Assembly (NCBI GenBank): GCA_016716135.1
Contig: JADJWX010000022.1
Coordinates: 1-62,565, forward strand
Source of the DNA: Lewinellaceae bacterium
GTDB taxonomy: Bacteria > Bacteroidota > Bacteroidia > Chitinophagales > Saprospiraceae
DNA length: 62,565 nucleotides
Direction of reading: 5' to 3'
The translations under genes and the position numbers were made by a program. Below the pieces are notes generated by a model. That model did no database searches and was not told the origin of the DNA. It saw nothing but the letters and a program-made list of their open reading frames with translations. Positions 28,190 through 37,182 of this stretch are shown piece after piece (the first letter of the stretch is position 1; each line of letters starts with the position of its first letter).

Positions 28190-29887
28190 ATGAAAAAATT
28201 AACACTGCTACTGCTCTGCAATCTCACGCTCGTTTTTGCTGCGTCCGCGCAAATCGTGATCACCGAAATCATGTACAATCCCCCGGAAGGCGGCGTCGAC
28301 TCGCTGGAGTTTATTGAAATTTACAACAACTCCGCGAATACCGTAGACTTGTCCGATTGGTCCTTTTCGCAGGGCGTGACCTATACCTTTGCCGCAGGCA
28401 CCACATTGGCGCCCGGCGCCTATCTGGTAATCGCCGAGTCGGAGTCGGCATTTTCTTCAGTGTTTGGGTTCCAACCCCTGATTTGGGACGGCGCACTGAC
28501 CAACTCCCCCGGGGAAGACATCGCCCTCGTTGATGCCAACGGCACCCTGATTGATTCCGTCGACTACCTGAATATGGCGCCCTGGCCTACCGGCGCCAAC
28601 GGCCTTGGAAACTCCCTGGTGCTCTGCGATCCGAATGCCGACAACCTCCTGCCCGAAAACTGGCAGGATGCCCTCACGCCAACCGGTGTGACGATCAACG
28701 GCCGGGAAATCTTTGCCAACCCCGGCGCCGCCGCCGGCTGCCCTACGGGGGTAACCGCAATCACGGACGAAGTCGTTGTCTCTTCCGGTGAAAGTACCGC
28801 CATCAATGTGCTGCAAAACGACAACCTGCCCGGCACAACGCCTCCGGTAGTTACCATCACCGGCAACCCGGCAAACGGTAATGCAACGGTGAATCCGGAT
28901 AACACGATTAGCTATACCTCCAACACCGGCTACTGTGGCAGTGACATGCTGACTTACCAGGTTTGTGAAAACAGTGATTGTGACGAAGCCCAGGTCTTTA
29001 TTACTGTTCAATGTTACCCGCAATACACTATTGACCAGATCAACGATGTGGACGGCAACGGCGTGGCCGACTCGTCCGGAGTCTATTGCGAACTCACTGC
29101 CACTACCTACGGCGTAAACCTCCGGCCCGGCGGACTCCAGTTTACCATGATCGACGACAACAACAACGGCATAACCATCCTGAACTTCACCGGCAATTAC
29201 GGGTACACGGTCACCGAAGGCGACAAGATCACGGTGCGCGGCGTCATCAACCAGTTCAACGGCCTGCTGCAAATTTTTCCGGATACCCTCTGGAAGGTCT
29301 CTGCCGGCAACCCGCTGGTGACGCCCCTGGCAGTGCAGGTGCATGGCGAAAACACGGAATCCAAACTCATCCGGATCAACAACCTGCGCTACGTGGATCA
29401 GGCGCAGTGGGCAACAGGTGTCGGTACCGGATTCAGCGTGTATATGGTTTCTGATGATCATCCGCTGGACACCATCCAGGTGCGTATCGACAACGACGTC
29501 GACCTTTTCAACCAACCAGCGCCGCCCGCGCCGTTCGATCTTACCGGCATTGGCGGACAGTTTGACACCAGCGATCCATTTACCGGTGGTTATCAAATTG
29601 CCCCCCGGTATACCCAGGATGTCAGCACGCTGGTTGGAATACGGGAGGCCGATTTTAGCGCAAATGTGCTGTTGTCGCCCAACCCGGCTACCGAAATCCT
29701 GCGCCTGCAAACCGATATTTCGTTTGATGCCTTGCACATTTTTACCGCAACGGGTCAGCTAAAACAAGCAGTTCGGCAACCAAGTCGTCAATTGGATATC
29801 CCACTCGGGGATTTTGCCGAAGGCGTCTATTTTATTCGTTTTGAAAAAGACGGCGCCGCCTGGACGACACGTTTTGTGAAATTGTAA
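28190..29887 (+). CDS. Secreted lamin-tail-domain protein with T9SS tail
   Basis: 565 residues from the ATG at 28190, which gives a clean signal peptide (MKKLTLLLLCNLTLVFAASAQ). Residues 22-130 are a lamin-tail domain (VITEIMYNPPEGG, SLEFIEIYNNS, VDLSDWSFSQG, APGAYLVIAES). Next is a cadherin/Ig-like unit (INVLQNDNLPG ... YCGSDMLTYQVCE), an OB-fold-like stretch (FTMIDDNNNGITILNF ... GDKITVRGVINQFNGLLQIFPD) as in DUF5689-type nucleic-acid or sugar-binding proteins, and a Por secretion domain (LLSPNPATEIL ... FAEGVYFIRFE). Relatives often accompany extracellular nucleases; no catalytic domain is present here. Confidence 0.85.
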   Translation: MKKLTLLLLCNLTLVFAASAQIVITEIMYNPPEGGVDSLEFIEIYNNSANTVDLSDWSFSQGVTYTFAAGTTLAPGAYLVIAESESAFSSVFGFQPLIWDGALTNSPGEDIALVDANGTLIDSVDYLNMAPWPTGANGLGNSLVLCDPNADNLLPENWQDALTPTGVTINGREIFANPGAAAGCPTGVTAITDEVVVSSGESTAINVLQNDNLPGTTPPVVTITGNPANGNATVNPDNTISYTSNTGYCGSDMLTYQVCENSDCDEAQVFITVQCYPQYTIDQINDVDGNGVADSSGVYCELTATTYGVNLRPGGLQFTMIDDNNNGITILNFTGNYGYTVTEGDKITVRGVINQFNGLLQIFPDTLWKVSAGNPLVTPLAVQVHGENTESKLIRINNLRYVDQAQWATGVGTGFSVYMVSDDHPLDTIQVRIDNDVDLFNQPAPPAPFDLTGIGGQFDTSDPFTGGYQIAPRYTQDVSTLVGIREADFSANVLLSPNPATEILRLQTDISFDALHIFTATGQLKQAVRQPSRQLDIPLGDFAEGVYFIRFEKDGAAWTTRFVKL

Positions 29888-29927
29888 CAGGGTTTTACAT
29901 TTCACTATGGAGGCACGGAGCGGCCCT

Positions 29928-29960
29928 ACTCGTCCTACGGCTTCAAGCCGTAGGACGAGT
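29928..29960. repeat. 33-bp perfect palindrome, family member 1
   Basis: A 16-bp stem with one unpaired base; outer arm ACTCGTCCTACG. It shares its outer 12 bp on each side with the palindrome at 37127-37159. A weaker outer inverted repeat (ATTTCAC ... GGAGGCA ... CACGGAG at about 29896-29920, complementary to 29980-30010) surrounds it. It lies 40 bases after a stop codon and could also terminate transcription. Confidence 0.8.
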
Positions 29961-30079
29961 TCTCGAAAAAAAGAACAATCTCCGTGTACTCCATGCCTCC
30001 CTGGTGAAATCCACCCGAAAAAAACTTTTTCCGGTACGACTTTTGCCAATGCCACTCCGCACAAAACCAGCCTTAATCC

Positions 30080-30969
30080 ATGCGCTCCAGTTTGTATTTT
30101 GTACCGGCATTTATCCTGTTTTCGATCACATTTTCAACAACCGTTTTTGCCCAAAACCTGCCACACCGCCGCATTGCGCTGCCTGATGCGATTCGCGAGG
30201 TATCCGGCATGGCGCGTACGCCGGAAGGGAATATCTGGTTGGTCAACGACAGCCGGAATCCGCCCGAATTATTTCTAGTAAACCCCGCCAATGGCCAGCT
30301 TCTGGAAACAAAACGCCTGCCCGTTCCCAACCGCGATTGGGAGGACATCACCCTGGACGCTGCCGGGTACCTCTACATCGGCGATTTTGGAAATAACAAA
30401 AATGCCCGCCGCGACCTGTGTATTTTCCGCTTTCACCCCCAAACCGGCGCCCTGGACTCTATCCGGTTCCAATACCCCGATCAAACGGCTTTCCCGCCTG
30501 CCAACCAGAAAGACTGGAACTTCAACTGCGAAGCCATGGTATTTTACCAGGACAGCCTGCACTTGTTTTCCAAAAATGTGTTTAAAGGAACAGTATCACA
30601 AAACACTATGTCGTGCCGGCAAAACCCGGAAATTATGTTGCCGTCTTACGCGACAGCCTGTTCCTGAAAAACCGGGTAGTCACCGGCGCTTCGTTGAGCC
30701 CCGACGGCAAAACGTTTGTGCTGACGAGTTATATCATCCGGAAAAAATGGGGGCTGTTCCCCTCCACCAAAGCAACCGCATACTTTTTCTCCGGTTTCAC
30801 CGGCAGTGCTTTTTTGCAGGGTACCCGGCAGGCGAGGCGCTTACCCAAGTGCCTGATCGCCCGCCAGTTCGAGTCGGTCAGCTGGTGGGATGGCAACTAC
30901 TGGCTGGTAGCCAACGAAGGGAAAGGGCCGCAGCAACAGGCCGTCTGGCGCATTAAAAAACCCGGTTGA
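30080..30969 (+). pseudogene. Secreted beta-propeller-like protein (frameshifted)
   Basis: Signal peptide (MRSSLYFVPAFILFSITFSTT) followed by REVSGMARTPEGNIWLVNDS, RDWEDITLDAAGYLYIGDFGNN and LCIFRFHP, a pattern seen in SdiA-regulated/phytase-like six-bladed propellers. Frame 1 fails after LFSKNVFKG; the protein resumes as NSITKHYVVPAKPGNY in another frame and runs to 30969 (WLVANEGKG ... VWRIKKPG). One base is missing near 30586-30592 (TTTAAAGGAACA). Reconstructed length is about 296 residues. Its stop abuts the stop of the convergent GLPGLI gene with no gap. Confidence 0.75.
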
Positions 30970-31737
30970 TCAGTACCGCAACCCCCAAAACCAGGCCTCC
31001 TCGGCCTTGCGTTTTTCCTTGAGGTGTGCGTCAATTTTTTCAACGTACTCCGCCTCGGTAATGCGCTTGCCTTTTACTTTTTTAGGCACATCCAGTTCGT
31101 TGGTTAGTGTTTTCATCTGAATCCGGTCGGCAGAGATCAACAAGGCGCCGTCATTGATATCTGCTTCCAGAATAATGCCCGGCAAACCACAAAACCGTTC
31201 CGGGCCTGCCTGCGCAGGCATATCCAGTGCAAACCATACAGTGACCTTTTGTTGCTTGACGGTATCTTCCCAGAAAGCATTCATGCACACATGCCCGGCC
31301 ACTTCTTTCATGTCGTTTAGGATTTTCCAGTCCTGACATTGCAGCGAATCCTCAATCACGTAAGTTTTACCCAGCACCGTCAGCGCATCGAAGACGGTGT
31401 TTTTTTCAAAATCACGCCGGATCGTATACGCATCTTTCCGCCAGGAGTAACCCTCATCTTCCGGCTCGGCACTTTCCTCCGAATCTTCGTATTTTGATTG
31501 AGTAGCAGTGAAATACAAATTGGCGTATGCTTTCCATTCGGAGCGGCTGCCCCACATATAGGCCATGCGGTCGCGCTGTTGCTGGCTCAGGTAATCGAGC
31601 GACATCATTTTTTTGCTCCAGTTGTGTGTCATTAGGTAGCGGATTTCGCCCTCCATTTCCTGGGCTGTAACTGCAGACAGCGTAGCCAGCAGGACTACCA
31701 CTGCAAAGAGTGTCTTTTGAAGAAATTTCAATGTCAT
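30970..31737 (-). CDS. GLPGLI family protein
   Basis: 255 residues from the ATG at 31737, which gives a normal signal peptide ending at VTAQ; the reading back to 31827 would overlap the upstream gene. It contains the family signature as GLPGIILEADINDG and the preceding VWFALDMPAQAGPERFCGLPG. GLPGLI proteins are predicted periplasmic or surface proteins found only in Bacteroidota, typically next to a carboxypeptidase-regulatory-like outer-membrane barrel, exactly as here (the barrel gene ends 80 bases upstream). Biochemical role unknown. Confidence 0.9.
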   Translation of the reverse strand: MTLKFLQKTLFAVVVLLATLSAVTAQEMEGEIRYLMTHNWSKKMMSLDYLSQQQRDRMAYMWGSRSEWKAYANLYFTATQSKYEDSEESAEPEDEGYSWRKDAYTIRRDFEKNTVFDALTVLGKTYVIEDSLQCQDWKILNDMKEVAGHVCMNAFWEDTVKQQKVTVWFALDMPAQAGPERFCGLPGIILEADINDGALLISADRIQMKTLTNELDVPKKVKGKRITEAEYVEKIDAHLKEKRKAEEAWFWGLRY

Positions 31738-31817
31738 TTTAAATATATTTTTTGCTGCATGAAAATTAAAACACACATGCACATGGGATAAACAACTAAG
31801 GTCGCAGTTGTACCAAC

Positions 31818-34634
31818 CTACCACCAACCATTCTTTTTCACTTTGTCTTCGTAGCCGCGAACGTTGTAGCTCAAACTCAGCATAAAATACCGGGCAAGCG
31901 TTGTAGCCGTGTTCCGGGTTACGTAGTTCTGCGTACCACGCTGAGTGATGCTAACCCGGCGGTTCAGGAGGTCAAAAGCCGCCAGTCGCAATTCAAAGCG
32001 GTTGTTCGGACCCAGGAGCCTCCGGATGGAAGCGTTCAGGATGGGCACCTCCTGATTAAACCCGAAGCGGTCGTTTCGGTAAAACATATAACTGAAATTG
32101 GCCTCCAAAAATGTCTTCGACAAAAACTGCCATTTTGCGTCGGCCCCCAGCCGGTGGTTGATAATATCCTGGTTCTGTGCTTCCTGAATAGAATAATCAA
32201 TTTTATTAAAACCCAGATTTCCACTTACGTTCAGGATTAACGATTGGTTCGGGGTAAGGGTAAGCCCCGTACGAATGCTGTATCCATTATTGCGGGTTTC
32301 GTTTTCTATGCCGTTCACAAATGCCGGCGCCTGGCTCGAATTGATATTACCGCCGACATTCAACGACAGTTTGGTTTTGACAATGGGGAAATTGGACCAC
32401 CAATAGGTATTAAACTGGTAGCCCCCCGATACATTATCCGGCCGGGTAATGGTCCGGATGCCCACGCTGTCGATGTAATCGATCGTTTGATTGTACACGA
32501 TCTGATTTTCGTACTTGCTGAAATTGGCGCCCACCCCAAGGTTTGCGAAAGACGCCGGGTTCCAGTGGTTGAGGTTGAGTGAAACATCGTGCGAGCGCTC
32601 GGGCACGAGGTTGGGATTTCCCAGCGTCTGGAAAGCCGGGTTGGTCACGATCGGCACCGGTTGCAAATCGTTGATTCGCGGCTCCGAAATGCCGTAGCTG
32701 TAATCGGTGTTCAGCCACCAGTTGTTGGGGAACTCGTAACTCAGTTCCAGGTAGGGCACCAGGTTGTTGTAGGTGTTTTCGATTGGGTCGGTGAGCAGCG
32801 GCATGTCCTGATCCAGCGCGTATTCGCCGCTCAGTTTTAGTTGCTGGCCCGCCAGGCCAAGGGAGGCATTTAGCCCTTCATGCGAGTACCGGATATCGGT
32901 ACCAAGCCGGTTGTACAAGACGCGGTAGTCATAAAAAACGCTCAGGTCGTCAATCCGCTCATTGTTCAATTCGGGATTGAGCACCTGCCGGTTCACGGCG
33001 TTTCCGGTGTGGCTGAAGTTGTAAAACGTTTCCCAGTACCAGCGTTTGTGCAGCGGCTCGGTGTACAAAACGCTGGACTTCACCTGCTCCGTCGAATTGT
33101 CATTCCGGTTCAGTTGCCGGATTTGGTCTGTAAAATTGGTCGCATTGTAAAACTCGTTGGAAATAAACAGGTTTTCGTTGGCGTCCGACCGGTTGTTGTT
33201 ATAGCCGCCGCTAATAGCGAACGAACGCCCTTTTTTCTTAAACCGATGGCGAAAAATGGCGGCGCTGGTCAGTTGCCAGGAGTTCAGGTCGCCGCTGTTG
33301 TCGGTAAACAAATCGTTCGTCGGCTCGCCGGTTGCGTCAGTAAAATATTGCGACTGAAGGTTGCTGTTGTCGGAATTTGAAAAGCGCAGGTTGGCCTTTA
33401 CGATCAACACATCCGTGGAGTCAAATTCGTGTTCCAGGCGGGTGGCCAAACTGTGATTCCCGCGAAATTCGGTCCGGCTGTTCGTATCTGCGGTGAAGAA
33501 AGATCCGTTTTGCAAAAACGATTCACGCAAGGAAAACTGATCCAGATCCAGGGTAGTTTCGTTGTAGAAGTAACTGCCGTTGTACTTCGTTTTTTTGTTG
33601 TCAAAATTATAATTCACGCCACCGCCGAAATTCTTGGTGAAACCCCGGCCGTCAAAATTATTCAGGATTTCATCGTTCCCGAAATAGTACACCCGGCCGC
33701 CGCCGCCGCCAAACCCAAAATCGCCGTTGTCATAATTGTTGAACGAGTTCTGGCCTTTAAACTCGCCGTAATCTTCCCAGTTCACGCCGGTTTCGTTGAT
33801 GTTGTTGCCGTAGCCGATAAACGACAACTGCTGTTTGTCGTTGAACCGGTTGTAATTTCCGCGGGCTGCCCAGCGGTCTTCCGTGCCCGCCGCGCCGGTT
33901 ATTTTTCCGAAGGAGCCTTTTTTGTACTGATCCTTGAGCTCCAGGTTCATGGTTTTTTCCTTTTTCCCGTCTTCGATGCCCGTCAGCTTGGCCTGTTCCG
34001 ACTTGTCGTCGTACACCTGCACCTTCGAAATCGTTTCGGCGCCCAGGTTTTTGGTGGCGCTTTTTGGGTCGTCGCCGAAGAACGTTTTCCCGTCCACGTA
34101 CACCCGCCGGACATCCTGGCCCTGCGCCCGGATATTCCCGTCGGCGTCCACCTCAATGCCGGGGAGGCGGCGCAACAGGTCTTCCACCGTGGAGCCGGGC
34201 GGCACTTTGAACGTGGTGGCATCGTACTCGATCGTATCGCCCCGGATGCGCAGGGGCGCTTTCGCCGTTTTGATCACCACTTCCATCAGCTGCTGGTTGA
34301 TCGGTTTGATGGCCAGGATACCCAAGTCGTTTTCACTCGTTTCCGAGGGGTTGAGGTGTAATTGAAACGGAATAAACCCGATGTAGGAAATCTTGAAGAG
34401 GTAGGGTGCATTGCGCACATTTTTAAAGGCAAAAACGCCTTTTTCATCGCTGCGCGAAAAATTCACCAGGGTGGAATCTTCCGGGTTCAGCAGCATTACC
34501 GTGGCGAATGGGATTTCGGCGCCGACCGTGTCTTGAATGGTCCCTTTGATCGTAACGCGGTTGGGAGTTTGCGCCTGCAATTGCAGGCAACTGCACAGGA
34601 GCAGGCAGGTAAACAGGAGGTTAGTTTTTCGCAT
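31818..34634 (-). CDS. TonB-dependent-receptor-like outer-membrane beta-barrel protein
   Basis: 938 residues with signal peptide (LLFTCLLLCSCLQLQAQ). A carboxypeptidase-regulatory-like domain (TIKGTIQDTVGAEIPFATVMLL) is followed by a plug (IEYDATTFKVPPGSTVEDLLRRLPGIEVDADGNI cut into the standard VEDLLRRLPG motif, VYVDGKTFFGDDPKSATKNL) and a large barrel (OMP_b-brl_3 type) ending NGWW. The DDPK/YDDKSEQAKLTG stretch is typical of the GLPGLI-linked barrels. Probably transports or displays a substrate with the GLPGLI protein encoded next. Confidence 0.88.
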   Translation of the reverse strand: MRKTNLLFTCLLLCSCLQLQAQTPNRVTIKGTIQDTVGAEIPFATVMLLNPEDSTLVNFSRSDEKGVFAFKNVRNAPYLFKISYIGFIPFQLHLNPSETSENDLGILAIKPINQQLMEVVIKTAKAPLRIRGDTIEYDATTFKVPPGSTVEDLLRRLPGIEVDADGNIRAQGQDVRRVYVDGKTFFGDDPKSATKNLGAETISKVQVYDDKSEQAKLTGIEDGKKEKTMNLELKDQYKKGSFGKITGAAGTEDRWAARGNYNRFNDKQQLSFIGYGNNINETGVNWEDYGEFKGQNSFNNYDNGDFGFGGGGGRVYYFGNDEILNNFDGRGFTKNFGGGVNYNFDNKKTKYNGSYFYNETTLDLDQFSLRESFLQNGSFFTADTNSRTEFRGNHSLATRLEHEFDSTDVLIVKANLRFSNSDNSNLQSQYFTDATGEPTNDLFTDNSGDLNSWQLTSAAIFRHRFKKKGRSFAISGGYNNNRSDANENLFISNEFYNATNFTDQIRQLNRNDNSTEQVKSSVLYTEPLHKRWYWETFYNFSHTGNAVNRQVLNPELNNERIDDLSVFYDYRVLYNRLGTDIRYSHEGLNASLGLAGQQLKLSGEYALDQDMPLLTDPIENTYNNLVPYLELSYEFPNNWWLNTDYSYGISEPRINDLQPVPIVTNPAFQTLGNPNLVPERSHDVSLNLNHWNPASFANLGVGANFSKYENQIVYNQTIDYIDSVGIRTITRPDNVSGGYQFNTYWWSNFPIVKTKLSLNVGGNINSSQAPAFVNGIENETRNNGYSIRTGLTLTPNQSLILNVSGNLGFNKIDYSIQEAQNQDIINHRLGADAKWQFLSKTFLEANFSYMFYRNDRFGFNQEVPILNASIRRLLGPNNRFELRLAAFDLLNRRVSITQRGTQNYVTRNTATTLARYFMLSLSYNVRGYEDKVKKNGWW

Positions 34635-34713
34635 GAGACAGGTTGCTAGTTTTTGTGTTAGGTAGTTCGGATAGAAGCCCCCGTTGGGAAAAGGTTGCTT
34701 CTAGTTACTGATA

Positions 34714-35523
34714 TCATCCGACAGAATGGGAATCCGGATTTAAAAATGCCCGGTAATGGTTTTCCGAGATCAGAATTTCCTGCACGTCCGGTTCAATCAG
34801 GCCGGATTTCCGGACATAGTCAGCAAAAACCGGGTTGAAGCCGCTCAACGTGTAGTAAAGAATGTGGCCTTGTTCGTACCGTGAAAACAACGAACGCATG
34901 GTGTTCAGAAAAAATTGCTGTTCCACTTCGCTGTCCAGGGTATAGCCGAGCAGGTGTTGAATATTTTTGAAATACACCTCGAACATTCCGGTTTCATTTT
35001 CAAAATAATCCCGGAAATAGGCCTGAACTTCCTGCAGGGCTTCCGGGCTGTTTTTGTCTTTCTGGTTTCGGAATTGGCGTTTGTGCATTTGATAAAAATT
35101 AAAAACAGCTGCCCGGCCGGTAGTCAGTTCTTCGTCGTCGCCCAAAACACTGACAAACCGGATTGCCTCCAGGTTTTTAAAATGAATATCAAGCAACTTG
35201 AAAAAATTATCGCGCCGGGTCGGCAGCGCCTGAATTTTCAAATCGGACTCCACCGCGTTTTTTTTCAAACCCGGGCTTTCTATCTTATCGATTATCCCAA
35301 GGATATTGCTGCGCAGGCGGTTCATTCCAATCTCAATTTGCTCATAGGGCAAGGTATTGATCGTGGAAATGTACATCAGGTCGTTGTACTTGCTTTTGAG
35401 CAGAACAAACTCGTTGAACAGGTCGGAAGCCGGATCGATTACCTCCTCTACGGCTTCTATCCCAAAGTTGAGGCCCTTGGCCACCCGCTCTTTTAGTTTG
35501 GACTGGATTTCGGTAAGTTTCAT
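34714..35523 (-). CDS. EAD11-like plus PutAbiC-like protein, candidate phage-defence effector
   Basis: 269 residues, no signal or membrane segment. Residues 1-80 resemble effector-associated domain 11 of conflict systems: helical, with NEFVLLKSKYNDL, then YEQIEIGMNRLRSNILGIID. Residues 100-255 resemble the putative phage abortive infection (PutAbiC) family: FFKLLDIHFKNLEAI, a middle FNFYQMHKRQF, AYFRDYFENETGMFEVYFKNIQHLL, then FFLNTMRSLFSRYEQGHILYYTLSGFN. PutAbiC proteins are thought to trigger abortive infection. It stands alone, about 80 bases from each neighbour. Assignments come from pattern memory, not a search. Confidence 0.5.
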   Translation of the reverse strand: MKLTEIQSKLKERVAKGLNFGIEAVEEVIDPASDLFNEFVLLKSKYNDLMYISTINTLPYEQIEIGMNRLRSNILGIIDKIESPGLKKNAVESDLKIQALPTRRDNFFKLLDIHFKNLEAIRFVSVLGDDEELTTGRAAVFNFYQMHKRQFRNQKDKNSPEALQEVQAYFRDYFENETGMFEVYFKNIQHLLGYTLDSEVEQQFFLNTMRSLFSRYEQGHILYYTLSGFNPVFADYVRKSGLIEPDVQEILISENHYRAFLNPDSHSVG

Positions 35524-35605
35524 ATGTAATTTCTAATAGGTGCAAAATATCAGGGATGTGCTGCATTGAAATCTTAAAATCGACGAGCGTTGCGGTACCG
35601 TGTAT

Positions 35606-37036
35606 TTACGGTGCCGATTTCCCTTTCATTTTTAAATCAGGCGTATTCCCTGAAAAAATCAGGATTATTCGCTTAAAATCCGCTTGCCAGGGGCTCCAAA
35701 TGATCAGGCCCGCTAATCCGGCCAAAAAAATGTTTATTTTCAAAACCAGCACTGGCCAAAATCCACCCGGCCAAAGTCCGGCCAAATACACCCCAAACGC
35801 AACCGGAGTACAGGCCAGGAAAAATCGTACGGCATACCGGAATACAGGGCCAAACTGCACCCCGCACCATCGACCAAGCATAAATAGCAAAACCAGTTCC
35901 ACGGCATATTTCGCGCCTGCCCGGCTCCAGGCCGCAGACTCCGCCGTTGGAGACAAATACAAAAAAAGACACAAAAAGCCGGTTAGTGAAAAAGTCCAGA
36001 GCAACATCCAAACGGTCGTCAGCTGGGGTTTCCCAATGCCCTTGGTCAGCTGCGGAAACACCGCATTCAACGTTCGAACCAGGCCGGCCACGGAAAACGC
36101 GACCAGTACAGGGGCGGCAGCCAGCCACTCCGGCCCGTATAACAACCGGATCAATTCATCGGCAAACAAGGCCATGCCCAAATACAGCGGAAACAAGATC
36201 AAAATCACGTCCTGCGCCGCCTGTTGAAAATGCGCCTGCAATTGCGCGGCATTGTCCCGCACCCTGGCAAACACCGGATAACTGACCCGGGTAATCACAT
36301 ACCCCAGGCGCGCCGTGGGCAACACAAACAAGCTAAAAGCCAGGTGGTAATAGCCGAGCGCCGCTGCGCCCAGCCACTTTCCGATGATCAGTTTGTCCAG
36401 GTAATTTGCTAAAAAATCAGCCCAGCGTGCCGACAAATCAAACGTACCAAAACGAAGCAAGGGCCGTATTTCACGCAACGAACTAACCCGAAACCAGCCC
36501 ACCGGGTATTGCCGGCGGGTAAGCCAGGAACAAACCAGCGCAGCCAAACTGTTGCGCAGCACATAACTCCAGGCCATCGCCCAAACACCCCAACCCAAGG
36601 CCAGCAGGCCGGTCAGCAGCAGAAAACCAGCCAGGTAAACCCCAACCTCGATCTGCGCAACCAACTGAAACCGAAAATCCCGGACGATCAAACCTCCCTG
36701 GACCGTGCCAAACGGCGTCACCAGCAGGCTCAACCCCAATAATGGCATCAGCCCCTCCAAATCCGGCCGGCCATACCAGCGGGCCACCGGACCGGATGCC
36801 ATTCCCAACAAAAGCAGGATCACAGCCCCCAAGCCAAAACTTACCCATGCCAGCGCGGCAAGTTGTTCCTGCCTCAAATTTTTAGCCTGAATAACTGCCT
36901 GACTGATTCCTGCTTCCGCCATGGGCGCCAGAAATCCCATGAATGTGGCCGCCAAGGCAAAATCACCGGCGGCAGTTGGTCCCGCCCAACGCGCAAATAC
37001 CAGCATTTGCAAAAACTGCAAGCCGGCGACACCCAA
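35606..37036 (-). CDS. Polysaccharide/lipid flippase (MOP superfamily)
   Basis: At least 476 residues, about 12-14 hydrophobic helices. FARWAGPTAAGDFALAATF, GISQAVIQ, SLLVTPFGTVQGGLIVRDF and LGYYHLAFSLFVLPTARLGYVITRVSYPVFARVRDN are typical of Wzx/TuaB-like exporters, which flip undecaprenyl-linked oligosaccharides. The TTG at 37036 cuts the first helix; the same frame is open to about 37107 (TYRRGIRHSFLGSLG) but offers only rare start codons, so the true start is unsettled and an upstream indel is possible. No glycan genes adjoin. Confidence 0.82.
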   Translation of the reverse strand: MGVAGLQFLQMLVFARWAGPTAAGDFALAATFMGFLAPMAEAGISQAVIQAKNLRQEQLAALAWVSFGLGAVILLLLGMASGPVARWYGRPDLEGLMPLLGLSLLVTPFGTVQGGLIVRDFRFQLVAQIEVGVYLAGFLLLTGLLALGWGVWAMAWSYVLRNSLAALVCSWLTRRQYPVGWFRVSSLREIRPLLRFGTFDLSARWADFLANYLDKLIIGKWLGAAALGYYHLAFSLFVLPTARLGYVITRVSYPVFARVRDNAAQLQAHFQQAAQDVILILFPLYLGMALFADELIRLLYGPEWLAAAPVLVAFSVAGLVRTLNAVFPQLTKGIGKPQLTTVWMLLWTFSLTGFLCLFLYLSPTAESAAWSRAGAKYAVELVLLFMLGRWCGVQFGPVFRYAVRFFLACTPVAFGVYLAGLWPGGFWPVLVLKINIFLAGLAGLIIWSPWQADFKRIILIFSGNTPDLKMKGKSAP

Positions 37037-37126
37037 GGAGCCCAGGAACGAGTGCCGGATACCCCGGCGGTATGTTTGATCTTGCGTTTCGATTTTTATT
37101 GACTGTTTTTACCACAGCGGCATTTT

Positions 37127-37159
37127 ACTCGTCCTACGACTTGAAGTCGTAGGACGAGT
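37127..37159. repeat. 33-bp perfect palindrome, family member 2
   Basis: Same outer arms as 29928-29960 (ACTCGTCCTACG and its complement), with the centre changed from GCTTCAAGC to ACTTGAAGT so that pairing is kept. It lies between the PorU2-like gene (upstream) and the flippase gene (downstream), where it could end or attenuate transcription. Confidence 0.8.
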
Positions 37160-37182
37160 ACTCATCGCCGTAGCAACCCAAC

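Noticed and set aside
29928..29960. The hairpin as a retron msr/msd
   Set aside because: No reverse transcriptase is nearby and the same palindrome recurs in another intergenic gap, so a dispersed repeat or terminator explains it.
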